Origin: a bacterium
Lineage (GTDB): Bacteria; Babelota; Babeliae; Babelales; GCA-2401785
DNA length: 15,541 nucleotides
Direction: 5' to 3'
Assembly (NCBI GenBank): GCA_030629865.1
Contig: DAOVOC010000011.1
Span: 1-15,541, forward strand
The notes under the pieces were generated by a model, which was not told where the DNA came from, searched no databases, and saw only the letters and a program-made list of their open reading frames with translations. Shown in pieces: positions 1 to 7,784 of this stretch (positions are counted from its first letter, which is position 1; each line of letters opens with the position of its first letter). The position numbers and the translations under genes were made by a program.

Positions 1-170
1 AAAAGTTTCTGATACCAACGCAGAGAAAAACCACCCCAGTGAGAAGCAAGACCCGAAGCATTAAATGAAACAATAATGAGAATAAAAATTGGAATATAAA
101 TAAATGCATAAGTTAAAATTAGAAATACATATGACAAAAAACGAGAGATAATTGATCGTTCACCTACCAT
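1..170 (-). CDS. potC: Spermidine/putrescine ABC transporter permease PotC, N-terminal part (cut by window edge)
   Basis: Inner-membrane permease subunit of a PotABCD-type polyamine importer; only the first 56 codons are inside the window. The ATG lies at 170-168 and shares one base with the potB stop codon (TAATG), which indicates translational coupling. The visible protein has a short polar start, one hydrophobic helix (about residues 12-36, with the YAFIYIPIFIL stretch) and then a WGGFSLRWYQ motif. This hydrophobic segment followed by a GFSLRWY-type motif is characteristic of PotC N-termini in the family. It is last of the visible genes in the potA-potB-potC order. The substrate-binding protein PotD would be expected just past the left edge, but that cannot be seen. 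Confidence 0.88.
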   Translation of the reverse strand, partial: MVGERSIISRFLSYVFLILTYAFIYIPIFILIIVSFNASGLASHWGGFSLRWYQKL

Positions 171-1066
171 TACATCCTCGCCTTTCGGGTTTGTCTTGCC
201 AAATCAACACGACGACGCAGAATAATAAACAAACTAAAGGATTTAAATACAAAATACGTACCAATCCCAATAGCTAAGGCACATATAAGTCCAATAAATG
301 TAAACGCTGCCCCAGCTCTAAAATTATATAAATCTAAAAAAAGATTACCAACGACATTACCCCAATATGCATATTTTGCTCCACCAAGAATTTCTTGAAC
401 CGCAAATTCACCTATCCCAGAAAGAAATACCAATACTGAACCAGCATAAATACCAGGAATAGCCAGTGGAAAAATCACACTAGTGAATGTACGAATCCGA
501 CTAGCACCAAGATCTGCTGAAGCTTCAACAAGATTTCTGTCAATACCAATGAGTGAAGAGTAAACAGGAATAACCATAAATGGAAAATAGCAATACACCA
601 TTCCAATAATAACCGCAAAAAAATTACCCAATAAGTGAGGCTGTCTAAGGAAGCCCAAGGCATGAAGTGTGGTACTTAAAAAACCATCTTTTTCTAATAA
701 AAAAAACCATGAATAAATTCGAACAATAAAATTTGTCCATGAAGGAAGCAATAAAAGTACTATGGCAAGTGTCTTGTAACGTTTTATACGAAAAGCAATC
801 TGATATGCCGTAGGAAACGAAAGCACAATACATAAAACAACCGTTATGGAAGCCAAAACACACGAATTTGCTATGGATTTGAGATAGGGATAAACAAGCA
901 GCTCTCGATAAAATTTAAAAGTAAAAGCACTAAATCCATGTCCCACTGCAGGATCATAAATACTAATAAAAAACAGTACTGAAAGTGGAATAAGCAAAAA
1001 AATAACCTGCCACAAAATTGATGGACATGCAGCAAAAAAAGGAAATTCATTTTTAAATTTGATCAT
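170..1066 (-). CDS. potB: Spermidine/putrescine ABC transporter permease PotB
   Basis: First permease of the polyamine importer, 298 residues, close to the usual PotB length. About six membrane segments are visible, at roughly residues 18-36, 66-90, 98-120, 146-170, 200-225 and 250-280. The cytoplasmic EAA loop that docks on the ATPase is clear at about 181-200 (EASADLGASRIRTFTSVIFP). The N-terminal helix with a PSILWQVIFLLIPL stretch and the TNFIVRIYSW segment are typical of PotB/PotH-type permeases. The ATG at 1066 has a good GGAGAG ribosome binding site 6-8 bases upstream, and only 3 bp separate it from the potA stop. Substrate specificity (spermidine or putrescine, rather than another small cation) is inferred from family resemblance and is not proven by the sequence. 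Confidence 0.92.
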   Translation of the reverse strand: MIKFKNEFPFFAACPSILWQVIFLLIPLSVLFFISIYDPAVGHGFSAFTFKFYRELLVYPYLKSIANSCVLASITVVLCIVLSFPTAYQIAFRIKRYKTLAIVLLLLPSWTNFIVRIYSWFFLLEKDGFLSTTLHALGFLRQPHLLGNFFAVIIGMVYCYFPFMVIPVYSSLIGIDRNLVEASADLGASRIRTFTSVIFPLAIPGIYAGSVLVFLSGIGEFAVQEILGGAKYAYWGNVVGNLFLDLYNFRAGAAFTFIGLICALAIGIGTYFVFKSFSLFIILRRRVDLARQTRKARM

Positions 1067-1069
1067 AAA

Positions 1070-2164
1070 CTATCTCTCCAGCAAAACCACATTATCTTTC
1101 TGAAAATGCAGAAAAACCTGATCATCATCATTAATAGTTTCTTTTGGAAAGTGTTCTTCGTTTTGCTCAAAAACCGATACCACCTGACCATTTGCAATAT
1201 TCACCTGATACTGCGTAAAGCGTCCTGCATAGCTCGTACTTTCTACAACACCTGGAAAACAACAAGAAAATTCAGAAAGTTTTGTTTTGCTAATTTCGAT
1301 TTTCTCAGGCCGAATGCTTGCATAAACCGCTCCGCCAGGAATAATCCAGTTTTTAAGTTTTTCAACATGCAGATCGACAACGCCAACAGCTTCAACATCA
1401 ATAAAAAAATCAGCTTCATTCCGCTTATGTAAAATACCCTCTAAAATGTTGGTACTACCAACAAAGTCTGCAACAAATGTTGATACGGGAAATTCGTAAA
1501 TCTCTTCTGGAGTACCAATTTGCGCAATTGAACCATCAAAATTTATGATCGCCATTTTGTCGGCAATAGTAAGCGCCTCTGCTTGATCGTGCGTTACATA
1601 CACAAATGTGGTCTTTAACTCATACTGCAGCTCCATAAGCTCAACAAGAACACGTTCTTTTAATTTAACGTCAAGAGCAGCCAACGGCTCATCAAAAAGG
1701 ATTACTTCTGGCTTTCCAACTAATGCCCTGGCAAGAGCAACACGTTGTTTTTGTCCTCCAGAAAGCATTGATGGCATTTTTTTCTGGCAACCCAAAAGCC
1801 TTGTAGACTTCAATTGTGCTAAAACGCGATCGTAAATTTCCAATTCTTTTACATTTTTAATCCGAAGGCCATAAGCTACATTTTCAAAAACAGTAAGATG
1901 AGGAAAGAGAGCATAATTTTGAAAAACAGTATTAATTTTTCTACGAAAAACCGGTTGTTTAGTAATATCCTCATCACCTAAAAAAATTCGCCCCGAATCG
2001 GATTTTTCTAGACCGGCAATTAGTCGCAATATTGTAGTTTTCCCGCATCCACTCGGACCCAAAAGAGCAAAAAATTTGCCACTAGGCATCGTCAAATTAA
2101 TTCCATCAAGTACACACTCGTCTCCAAACGACTTGGAGACATTTTCAAGTCTTATTGACCTCAT
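1070..2164 (-). CDS. potA: Spermidine/putrescine ABC transporter ATP-binding protein PotA
   Basis: Cytoplasmic ATPase that powers the PotB/PotC permease pair; 364 residues, normal for PotA. All nucleotide-binding motifs are intact: Walker A GPSGCGKT at 36-43, Q-loop Gln82, ABC signature LSGGQ at 134-138, Walker B VILFDEP at 154-160 and the H-loop His192. After the ATPase core (to about residue 235) there is a C-terminal beta-rich TOBE-type domain, including IRPEKIEI, as in the PotA/MalK subgroup. The start is the ATG at 2164, with AAAGGTAGG about 9 bases upstream. Another ATG 7 bases upstream is out of frame. The ribosome binding site overlaps the end of the preceding membrane-protein gene, so all these genes are probably read from one mRNA. 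Confidence 0.95.
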   Translation of the reverse strand: MRSIRLENVSKSFGDECVLDGINLTMPSGKFFALLGPSGCGKTTILRLIAGLEKSDSGRIFLGDEDITKQPVFRRKINTVFQNYALFPHLTVFENVAYGLRIKNVKELEIYDRVLAQLKSTRLLGCQKKMPSMLSGGQKQRVALARALVGKPEVILFDEPLAALDVKLKERVLVELMELQYELKTTFVYVTHDQAEALTIADKMAIINFDGSIAQIGTPEEIYEFPVSTFVADFVGSTNILEGILHKRNEADFFIDVEAVGVVDLHVEKLKNWIIPGGAVYASIRPEKIEISKTKLSEFSCCFPGVVESTSYAGRFTQYQVNIANGQVVSVFEQNEEHFPKETINDDDQVFLHFQKDNVVLLER

Positions 2165-2173
2165 CGGACATAC

Positions 2174-2917
2174 CTACCTTTTGTTACACCCGTGATACTC
2201 ACACCGTGAACAATGCAACGTTTTCTTACCACTCCACCAAGCACAAAAAATTGGCACGACAACATCAGACAGCATGCATGGCAAAACAACGGCAGCCGTC
2301 AGAAGTATAAAAACACTTACCGGCTGTCCCCACCAATCTGCACACCCAAAGCTAATCAAGTAGACAAGAGAGGCTGCTGCACTAACTAATTCGTGTAGAA
2401 AATGAGACCCTAAAGCAAAACGAACAACGCTTATTCCACCATTAAATTTGTGAGAACTTAAAAACAATCCGAGCACAATTCCTAAAACAATTAGAGGAAG
2501 AATTAAATCAAAATTTTGAATAACACAAATATGGAATTTCATATCTACCCCCATAATTGTCCCACCAACATATGGAAATATAACATCCGACAAAGTGCAA
2601 AAAAGAGGCGGAACAAATGTTCCAACTAATACGGCTCCAACAGTACTTTTCGAGTATCGTCTAAATGTAAGTACCGCCGTAACACTGGCAAAAAACGTAT
2701 GAGCATAATGTAAAATATGAAACAGGGATATTGATGACAAGTGACAAGAATGCTGGCAACAATTCTCAATACAAGAATCATTAAAAAAAAGCCAAACTCC
2801 TAACATGCTAACAACAACAGCTGTAATACCATAAGGCAAATGGTGAACTACCTCATCAAATAAGGTTTTTAATCGCCCATTTGCAGGCTTCTTTGCAAAG
2901 CGAGAACCATGCTGCAT
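2174..2917 (-). CDS. Uncharacterised multi-pass membrane protein with two-fold internal repeat
   Basis: I do not recognise the family. The protein is about 247 residues with roughly six hydrophobic segments. Numbering from the ATG at 2923, these lie near 29-47, 68-86, 94-110, 138-155, 172-192 and 203-228. Two halves resemble each other: a HxLH motif (HILH 69-72; HFLH 174-177), a helix rich in Ser/Ala/Val, then about 40 residues later LSDV (111-114 and 218-221) followed by a Pro. There is a Cys/His cluster after the first helix (C51, C55, C56, C60, H61) and a C-terminal CSRC...C group (C238, C241, C246), which suggests metal or redox chemistry. The start chosen is the third codon, ATG 2917, because AGGGA directly abuts the ATG at 2923 but is well spaced for 2917. 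It lies 13 bp after the Omp85 gene (7 bp if the 2923 start is used) and 9 bp before potA. A role in transport or metal handling is only a guess. Confidence 0.75.
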   Translation of the reverse strand: MQHGSRFAKKPANGRLKTLFDEVVHHLPYGITAVVVSMLGVWLFFNDSCIENCCQHSCHLSSISLFHILHYAHTFFASVTAVLTFRRYSKSTVGAVLVGTFVPPLFCTLSDVIFPYVGGTIMGVDMKFHICVIQNFDLILPLIVLGIVLGLFLSSHKFNGGISVVRFALGSHFLHELVSAAASLVYLISFGCADWWGQPVSVFILLTAAVVLPCMLSDVVVPIFCAWWSGKKTLHCSRCEYHGCNKR

Positions 2918-2930
2918 CGCCATTCCCTAA

Positions 2931-5423
2931 TCAAAAAATTTGCCCAAGACCAACACGCCACATTAATCGGTTACCGTTATCACGCCGCACCCTCGTCTGA
3001 GAGCCAACATCTGCACAAACCAACCCAAAAGGAGTTATATAGCGCAAACCAAGTCCCCAAAATGATACCAAACGAGAAGTAAAATCCCATTTTTTCTGTC
3101 GCAAAGCAGTAATTTTATAAAATAACACACCCGCAAACTGTTTATAAATAGGAAGTCTTAACTCTGTATATAAAGCCATTTCACCTACACCAGATCTACG
3201 TGAAAAATCAAAAGAATCATTTTCTCGCAACGAAAGATGTAAGTGATCGCTGCGTGGAGGAAACGAAATAGCCATTACAGTCTGTATCGGCTCCACCATT
3301 TTTTGCATTATGGTGAGATTAGACCGATGCAAAATATAATCACCTCTTACAACAAAAACACCAACACCAAAAACACGCCAATACCAAGCTGCTTCAAAAC
3401 AAAATTTCACATCATTTGGCTGTTTAACAAAAGGGATAACCCCTTTGACATAGCCCACAAACGCATGTCCTGATCTAGAAAGCCAATTTCCAGATAATTT
3501 TTCTAACGAAAATCCAGCATCAATAACAAAAGACGGTATCCAATTAAAATAACCACCGATTAGCCCTCTTCTGCCGGTCCACTCACATCCAATGTCAGCA
3601 CCAACCGCAGTACCACTTCCCCATTCTCTCCAAACTCCAGCACTCATTCCAATCCTACCATCACCGGACCACAGAGAAGTTAGATCAGAATAAGGCTTCC
3701 AACACGCAAACGATTTAGCCTGCAGTTTAACAGGTAAATTTACAAAACGAGGATAACTGTACAATGCACGTATAAACTGCCTATTTCTTTTGAGCTCAAC
3801 AGAACATTCCACCTTGTCAGCAACGCCAAATGGATTTTTTGCTATAAATGAACTACCTAATTCGAATTGAGCGGAATCAAGAAAGTGCTTAGGCGCCACT
3901 CCTCCCAAAACTGAGCCAAATGTCCCACCAATTTTAATATTTGCTTCGTATGGCAAATCCTTATGAATAGTTATAGTAATCGGAATGTTTGAATCATACT
4001 CAGAAAATGATTGGGCAACATGCACACTTTTGAATACCCCAAAAGAATCTAACCTTTTGCGCGATTGTTCTAATTTTCCAAAGTCCCATTCATCACCAGG
4101 AGCAAACGATAATGCGCTAGCAATCTTCTGTTTAGAAATGTCACTATCACTGGATACAGTGATCTGCCCAAAATACGCTTTTTGCGCAAGTGTTACATAA
4201 AAATTAACATACACATCTTTTTCATCATCACATCCAACTCTTTCATCCACCGTAACTCTTACTGACGCATTTAAACGACCAGCACTACAACACAATTGCT
4301 CGATCTCACGTTTCTTTCTATCAATAATAAATGGATCTAACACCTCACCAACGACACTCCCCCGAACATAGTCAGAAAGATTTTCGTCTGAATCAGTTGA
4401 AATAATATTAATTGAACGCAAAATGCGGCATTTACCACGATTAATGACAACTCTCAAATAACACTTATTTCGACCGCATGAGTGAAGATGTATGTTTTTA
4501 ACAGACGCATCCCAAAACCCCTCTCGAACATATGATTCAATAAACGACTCAGCTAGTCGCTCTAATGTTTTATGAGCAATAACCTTACTATTATCATCAA
4601 GCATATTCTCTGAAAGCTCTTTTAAAATTTGTCCATTTTCGTCAACAGCAATTGCACTAACAATTGAAATTGGAACAACTCGATCCACGACAGCTGTAGA
4701 ATTATCGATTCTTTGACATGATTTTTTACCAATAAGATCATTTTTTATAACCGAAGAAATCAATTCAGCAGGGAAAGACTTTTTTTTATGCTCTAACAAA
4801 TCAGAAGCCCCATATAAAATAGAACTGTCTGTACGGCCCAAACACACATCACACACCATTTCAACAACACCGTCATGAATTTTTCTTTTTTTAAACACCA
4901 GATCAACTGTCTCAAGATTTAAGGTAGAAAGTTTTTTTAAAATTGCTCGGCGAGCACACTTAATAACTATGCGGCTACATTGTTTTCCAACAAGATTGCG
5001 GCAAAACTCTTCGTTAAAAGCTTTGTGCAACACAGAAAGTTTTTTATTCACAGATCCATAAAATCTTGGAATAACATCTGAAATCGTATGTAAACAACCT
5101 TGATTGATAAGAATTTTTACCAAGACCTCTTTTTTTTCATCATTGCGAATTATTTCTTCAGTTAAATACGCATTTAAAAACCCTTCATCATAAAGCGCTT
5201 TCTTAATTGCATTGATTGAGCTTTCGTGAAATGAAAGATGAAAAACCTCTCCACTTCTTATACAGTAAAGATCGAGATAACAAGATGCATCCCCTTTAAA
5301 GCCAACAATTTCTACGCGACCTAAGTGCCATTCTTCAGTCAAACAAAAACAGACCTGCAATGACAAAACGCAGGTACTCCACCAAAGTATCCACAATAAT
5401 TTTGAGGTGATTCGAAACTCCAA
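2931..5423 (-). CDS. Omp85-family outer-membrane assembly protein (BamA/TamA-like)
   Basis: Member of the Omp85 family, which inserts beta-barrel proteins into the outer membrane; 830 residues, close to BamA length. An N-terminal hydrophobic signal segment (about 7-27) precedes five POTRA-like units at about 32-110, 111-195, 250-331, 332-412 and 416-490. Each has the beta-alpha-alpha-beta pattern, for example SFAPGDEWDFGKLEQSRKRL in the last. The remaining 340 residues look like the 16-strand barrel. They contain GLGLRYITPFG and end in a terminal Phe, both usual for BamA. The start is TTG at 5423, with AGAGGT 6 bases upstream and an in-frame TGA a little further up. Oddities: the VRG(F/Y) motif of loop 6 appears replaced by SFDFS (737-741), and the POTRA region holds about 15 Cys. 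BamA rather than TamA is favoured by five POTRA units, without certainty. Confidence 0.88.
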   Translation of the reverse strand: MEFRITSKLLWILWWSTCVLSLQVCFCLTEEWHLGRVEIVGFKGDASCYLDLYCIRSGEVFHLSFHESSINAIKKALYDEGFLNAYLTEEIIRNDEKKEVLVKILINQGCLHTISDVIPRFYGSVNKKLSVLHKAFNEEFCRNLVGKQCSRIVIKCARRAILKKLSTLNLETVDLVFKKRKIHDGVVEMVCDVCLGRTDSSILYGASDLLEHKKKSFPAELISSVIKNDLIGKKSCQRIDNSTAVVDRVVPISIVSAIAVDENGQILKELSENMLDDNSKVIAHKTLERLAESFIESYVREGFWDASVKNIHLHSCGRNKCYLRVVINRGKCRILRSINIISTDSDENLSDYVRGSVVGEVLDPFIIDRKKREIEQLCCSAGRLNASVRVTVDERVGCDDEKDVYVNFYVTLAQKAYFGQITVSSDSDISKQKIASALSFAPGDEWDFGKLEQSRKRLDSFGVFKSVHVAQSFSEYDSNIPITITIHKDLPYEANIKIGGTFGSVLGGVAPKHFLDSAQFELGSSFIAKNPFGVADKVECSVELKRNRQFIRALYSYPRFVNLPVKLQAKSFACWKPYSDLTSLWSGDGRIGMSAGVWREWGSGTAVGADIGCEWTGRRGLIGGYFNWIPSFVIDAGFSLEKLSGNWLSRSGHAFVGYVKGVIPFVKQPNDVKFCFEAAWYWRVFGVGVFVVRGDYILHRSNLTIMQKMVEPIQTVMAISFPPRSDHLHLSLRENDSFDFSRRSGVGEMALYTELRLPIYKQFAGVLFYKITALRQKKWDFTSRLVSFWGLGLRYITPFGLVCADVGSQTRVRRDNGNRLMWRVGLGQIF

Positions 5424-5528
5424 CGGATTACCTCTAGAATTATTTTTTCATTCCAAAAGTCATATTCCAAATCGCAGCTTTACTAAAAGGAAGTTGTTTT
5501 GTACCTTGAAATCACTTCTGCAATATTT

Positions 5529-5603
5529 GGCCTCATCGTCTAACGGTTAGGACATTGCCCTCTCAAGGCGAAAATAGGGGTTCAATTCCCCTTGAGGCTA
5601 CCA
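5529..5603 (+). tRNA. tRNA-Glu, anticodon CTC
   Basis: A full cloverleaf can be folded by eye. The acceptor stem is 5529-5535 with 5593-5599, 7 bp with a G1-U72 wobble. The D arm is GTC...GAC at 5538-5540 and 5551-5553. The anticodon stem is TTGCC (5555-5559) with GGCGA (5567-5571), and its loop CTCTCAA gives anticodon CTC at 5562-5564. The T arm AGGGG/CCCCT encloses the loop TTCAATT. The discriminator is A5600 and CCA is encoded at 5601-5603. The D-arm sequence GTCTAACGGTTAGGAC is typical of bacterial tRNA-Glu. C34 reads GAG codons, so a second tRNA-Glu (TTC) should exist elsewhere. It is the only plus-strand gene in the left half of the window. Confidence 0.95.
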
Positions 5604-5624
5604 ATTGTTACCTCATTTTTTTTT
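5593..5624 (+). terminator. Likely intrinsic terminator of tRNA-Glu
   Basis: TGAGG (5593-5597, the 3' strand of the tRNA acceptor stem) can pair with CCTCA (5611-5615), and nine T follow at 5616-5624. The stem is short (5 bp) with a 13-nt loop, so it is only a candidate. It would use part of the mature tRNA. The T-run overlaps the stop codon of the convergent glycosyltransferase gene at 5623-5625. Confidence 0.45.
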
Positions 5625-6771
5625 AGAGTTGATCAAGATATAGTTGTTCATGTTTTTTTATCATAATTTTGACATAAAAATCTGAAAATTTTTCGTTTTG
5701 TCCATTTGCAAGCACACTTCTAAATTCAGCATCATCAACTAAAAGCTGTAGATAATGTGTAAGCTTTTCCCATTCTCCAGGAGAAACGATAAATCCATTC
5801 TCTCCGTTCTTGATGATTTCACCGATACCACCGACATCATACGCAACAACGGGCAATCGGCTCATACGCGCTTCGACAACAGCACGAGGAAGTCCTTCCC
5901 ATAAAGAACTCATGGCAAAAATGTCCCATGAACTCATCCAAGATTCAACATTGTCTTGCCACCCTGGCAAATCAATTAATTGCTCGAGATCATGCTGCCG
6001 AATCCACGCCATAAGAGATGGTCGTAAAACACCATCTCCCAAAATTTGCAAACGCATTTTTTTTTCAGGACCAACAATATCTTTTAGATATTTAAATGCT
6101 TTTAACAAATCAATCAAATTCTTTTGTGGTTTAAAACATCCAACAGAACCAATAATGATTTCGTTTTTATTTAAAGGTTCTTTAAAGCGTTTGGTCGGAA
6201 TAAATTTACAATCTTCTACCGCAGCACGGATAATACATGTTTTTTTATAAAACCACGGAAAAAAAACACAGCCATTCCTTAAATCACACTGAGAAACACA
6301 AATAAATTTGCTAGTAACCAGCGAGGTAAAAAATTCTAGGCAAATACACATCCAACGAGTATAAAAAGGTTGTCTATCATTAAAACTAAATCCATGAACG
6401 GTATGAACTATTCTACGACAACCTGCAAAAAACGCAGCCCAACGCCCCATAACGCCAGCTTTGCTACTATGAGTATGTACAACAAGGTGTAAATACTTCT
6501 TTTTGAGAACCCTTATCTCTTTAAACAATCTCCAGAATGCTTTGATTTCACGCCATAAACTCGAAACTCCAACTTCTCTAACAAATTCCGGCAAAAGTTT
6601 TGTTGGACCAAGAGAACACGCTTCATCAACAAGCGGTCCATCTGTCCCAGAAATTAATGTTGCTTGTTTTTTGCTTTTGTTAAACCACTTAAAAAGTGAA
6701 AGGCAAACTTTTTGAGCTCCACCAAGTTCAAGCTTGGTTATGATGTAAAGAACGTGAAAGTCTTGTCCCAC
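5623..6771 (-). CDS. Glycosyltransferase family 4 (GT-B fold)
   Basis: Retaining glycosyltransferase of the GT4 type, 382 residues, complete. The N-terminal acceptor domain has a GGAQ motif (17-20) and HTHSSKAGVMGR (99-110), followed by VHTVHGFSF. The C-terminal sugar-nucleotide domain has GCFKPQKN (211-218), the catalytic/binding EX7E motif EGLPRAVVE (292-300) and GGIGEII-NGENGF (314-327). There is no signal peptide, so it probably acts on the cytoplasmic face of the inner membrane in glycan or lipid-sugar synthesis; donor and acceptor are unknown. The start is GTG at 6771, with a strong AAAGGAGA site 5 bases upstream. An ATG one base off is out of frame. It lies 20 bp behind the subunit c gene and is probably the last gene of the ATP-synthase Fo operon, an unusual neighbour. 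Confidence 0.9.
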   Translation of the reverse strand: MGQDFHVLYIITKLELGGAQKVCLSLFKWFNKSKKQATLISGTDGPLVDEACSLGPTKLLPEFVREVGVSSLWREIKAFWRLFKEIRVLKKKYLHLVVHTHSSKAGVMGRWAAFFAGCRRIVHTVHGFSFNDRQPFYTRWMCICLEFFTSLVTSKFICVSQCDLRNGCVFFPWFYKKTCIIRAAVEDCKFIPTKRFKEPLNKNEIIIGSVGCFKPQKNLIDLLKAFKYLKDIVGPEKKMRLQILGDGVLRPSLMAWIRQHDLEQLIDLPGWQDNVESWMSSWDIFAMSSLWEGLPRAVVEARMSRLPVVAYDVGGIGEIIKNGENGFIVSPGEWEKLTHYLQLLVDDAEFRSVLANGQNEKFSDFYVKIMIKKHEQLYLDQL

Positions 6772-6791
6772 ATAATCTCCTTTAAATTATG

Positions 6792-7763
6792 TTACACCTT
6801 CCAAACCGTTGTTTTTAAAACAATCAACAATGCAATTAAAAAAGCGAAAAGGCTGCTGGTTTCAGCAAACGCCTGAGCAATAAATGTTGTTCCTAAAATT
6901 GAACCGTATGCTTCTGAATTCAAGGCCACATTGCGTGTAGCCTTACTCCCAATAATGCCAATACCAATTGATGCACCAAGTGTTCCAAGCCCCATCGCAC
7001 ACGCCACGGCAAAAAAGACTATTGCATTAGAATCAACAATAATCGGAGAAACATCACGTACAATCATCAATGAAGAAACAATAAATGTTAATAAAACAGG
7101 TGTCTCAATCATTGCCTCGGTAATCATGGAAAGCGTAAAAAGGCCGCCATATGCCTCTTTGTTACAACCAACAGCAAGACAAGCCTTACGTACAAAAATC
7201 TTCTGCCCAATAGAAGGACCGATTGATCCAACCGCCATTGCAACGCCCGCGGCACATAGCTTGATACCTTCACCGAGAGTTTGAATATCGTCAACTTTTG
7301 TTCTAATAAAAAGCCAAATAAGAAACGCAAAAAAAACGGGAGTTTCAATCAACGTCATAAGCACAAACATAAAAATTCGAATGCTATGAATATGAAATGG
7401 TTGCCGAGAAACAGAGATACACGATGCTTTAACCGCAGCACCAATTGAAAATGCAACAAGAAAAGCGGAAACCCCAATGGCAAGCGCACCACCAAGTTCT
7501 GCCAAAACAACAGGTAGCGTTAAAATATATGGCGGAGCAAACAGCGTTACAGAAGCCGCGATAAATGCCAGAGCAAGGCTACTCTCTATCATCAACGTTC
7601 CGATAATCAACGTATTAAAATTTTCTTGAAATGACGACTGTTGCCGAAGTAAACCTTCGCTCAATCCTTTTGCAGCAGCGCTAATACCAAGAGGAACACC
7701 GAAACCGGCTAATACAACAGGAACAGCACCTGCAAGATAATGTAAACCCTGAAAGTCAATCAT
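6792..7763 (-). CDS. atpE: ATP synthase Fo subunit c with four fused hairpins
   Basis: Proton- or sodium-carrying rotor subunit of F-type ATP synthase. Ordinary subunit c is about 80 residues with one two-helix hairpin. This one is 323 residues and contains four in tandem, hence eight membrane helices. Each second helix keeps the ion-binding glutamate in an E(S/T) context: E60 (MIESS), E140 (LIETP), E220 (MIETP) and E301 (FAETS), spaced 80, 80 and 81 residues. Each first helix ends in a conserved Lys (K32, K112, K193, K274). The third unit has GPSIGQ with Gln187 exactly 33 residues before its Glu, as Gln32/Glu65 in Na+-type c subunits. The other three have Ile or Ala at or near that site. The start chosen is ATG 7763; an in-frame TTG at 7775 is possible. 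It lies directly after atpB. Confidence 0.88.
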   Translation of the reverse strand: MIDFQGLHYLAGAVPVVLAGFGVPLGISAAAKGLSEGLLRQQSSFQENFNTLIIGTLMIESSLALAFIAASVTLFAPPYILTLPVVLAELGGALAIGVSAFLVAFSIGAAVKASCISVSRQPFHIHSIRIFMFVLMTLIETPVFFAFLIWLFIRTKVDDIQTLGEGIKLCAAGVAMAVGSIGPSIGQKIFVRKACLAVGCNKEAYGGLFTLSMITEAMIETPVLLTFIVSSLMIVRDVSPIIVDSNAIVFFAVACAMGLGTLGASIGIGIIGSKATRNVALNSEAYGSILGTTFIAQAFAETSSLFAFLIALLIVLKTTVWKV

Positions 7764-7784
7764 TAACAAACCCAATCAAAATCT

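Noticed and set aside
5500..5528. Promoter for tRNA-Glu (TTGTAC, 17 bp, AATATT)
   Set aside because: Both hexamers are poor and the start would fall at the first tRNA base, leaving no leader.
5601..5622. TGAGG/CCTCA hairpin as terminator for the minus-strand glycosyltransferase
   Set aside because: On the minus strand the hairpin is followed by A and G, not T, so it works only in the plus direction.
6931..7284. Plus-strand open frame opposite the subunit c gene as a real gene
   Set aside because: Its low-complexity Ile/Ala/Pro/Thr composition is the mirror of the repeated c-subunit codons, and it has no ribosome binding site.
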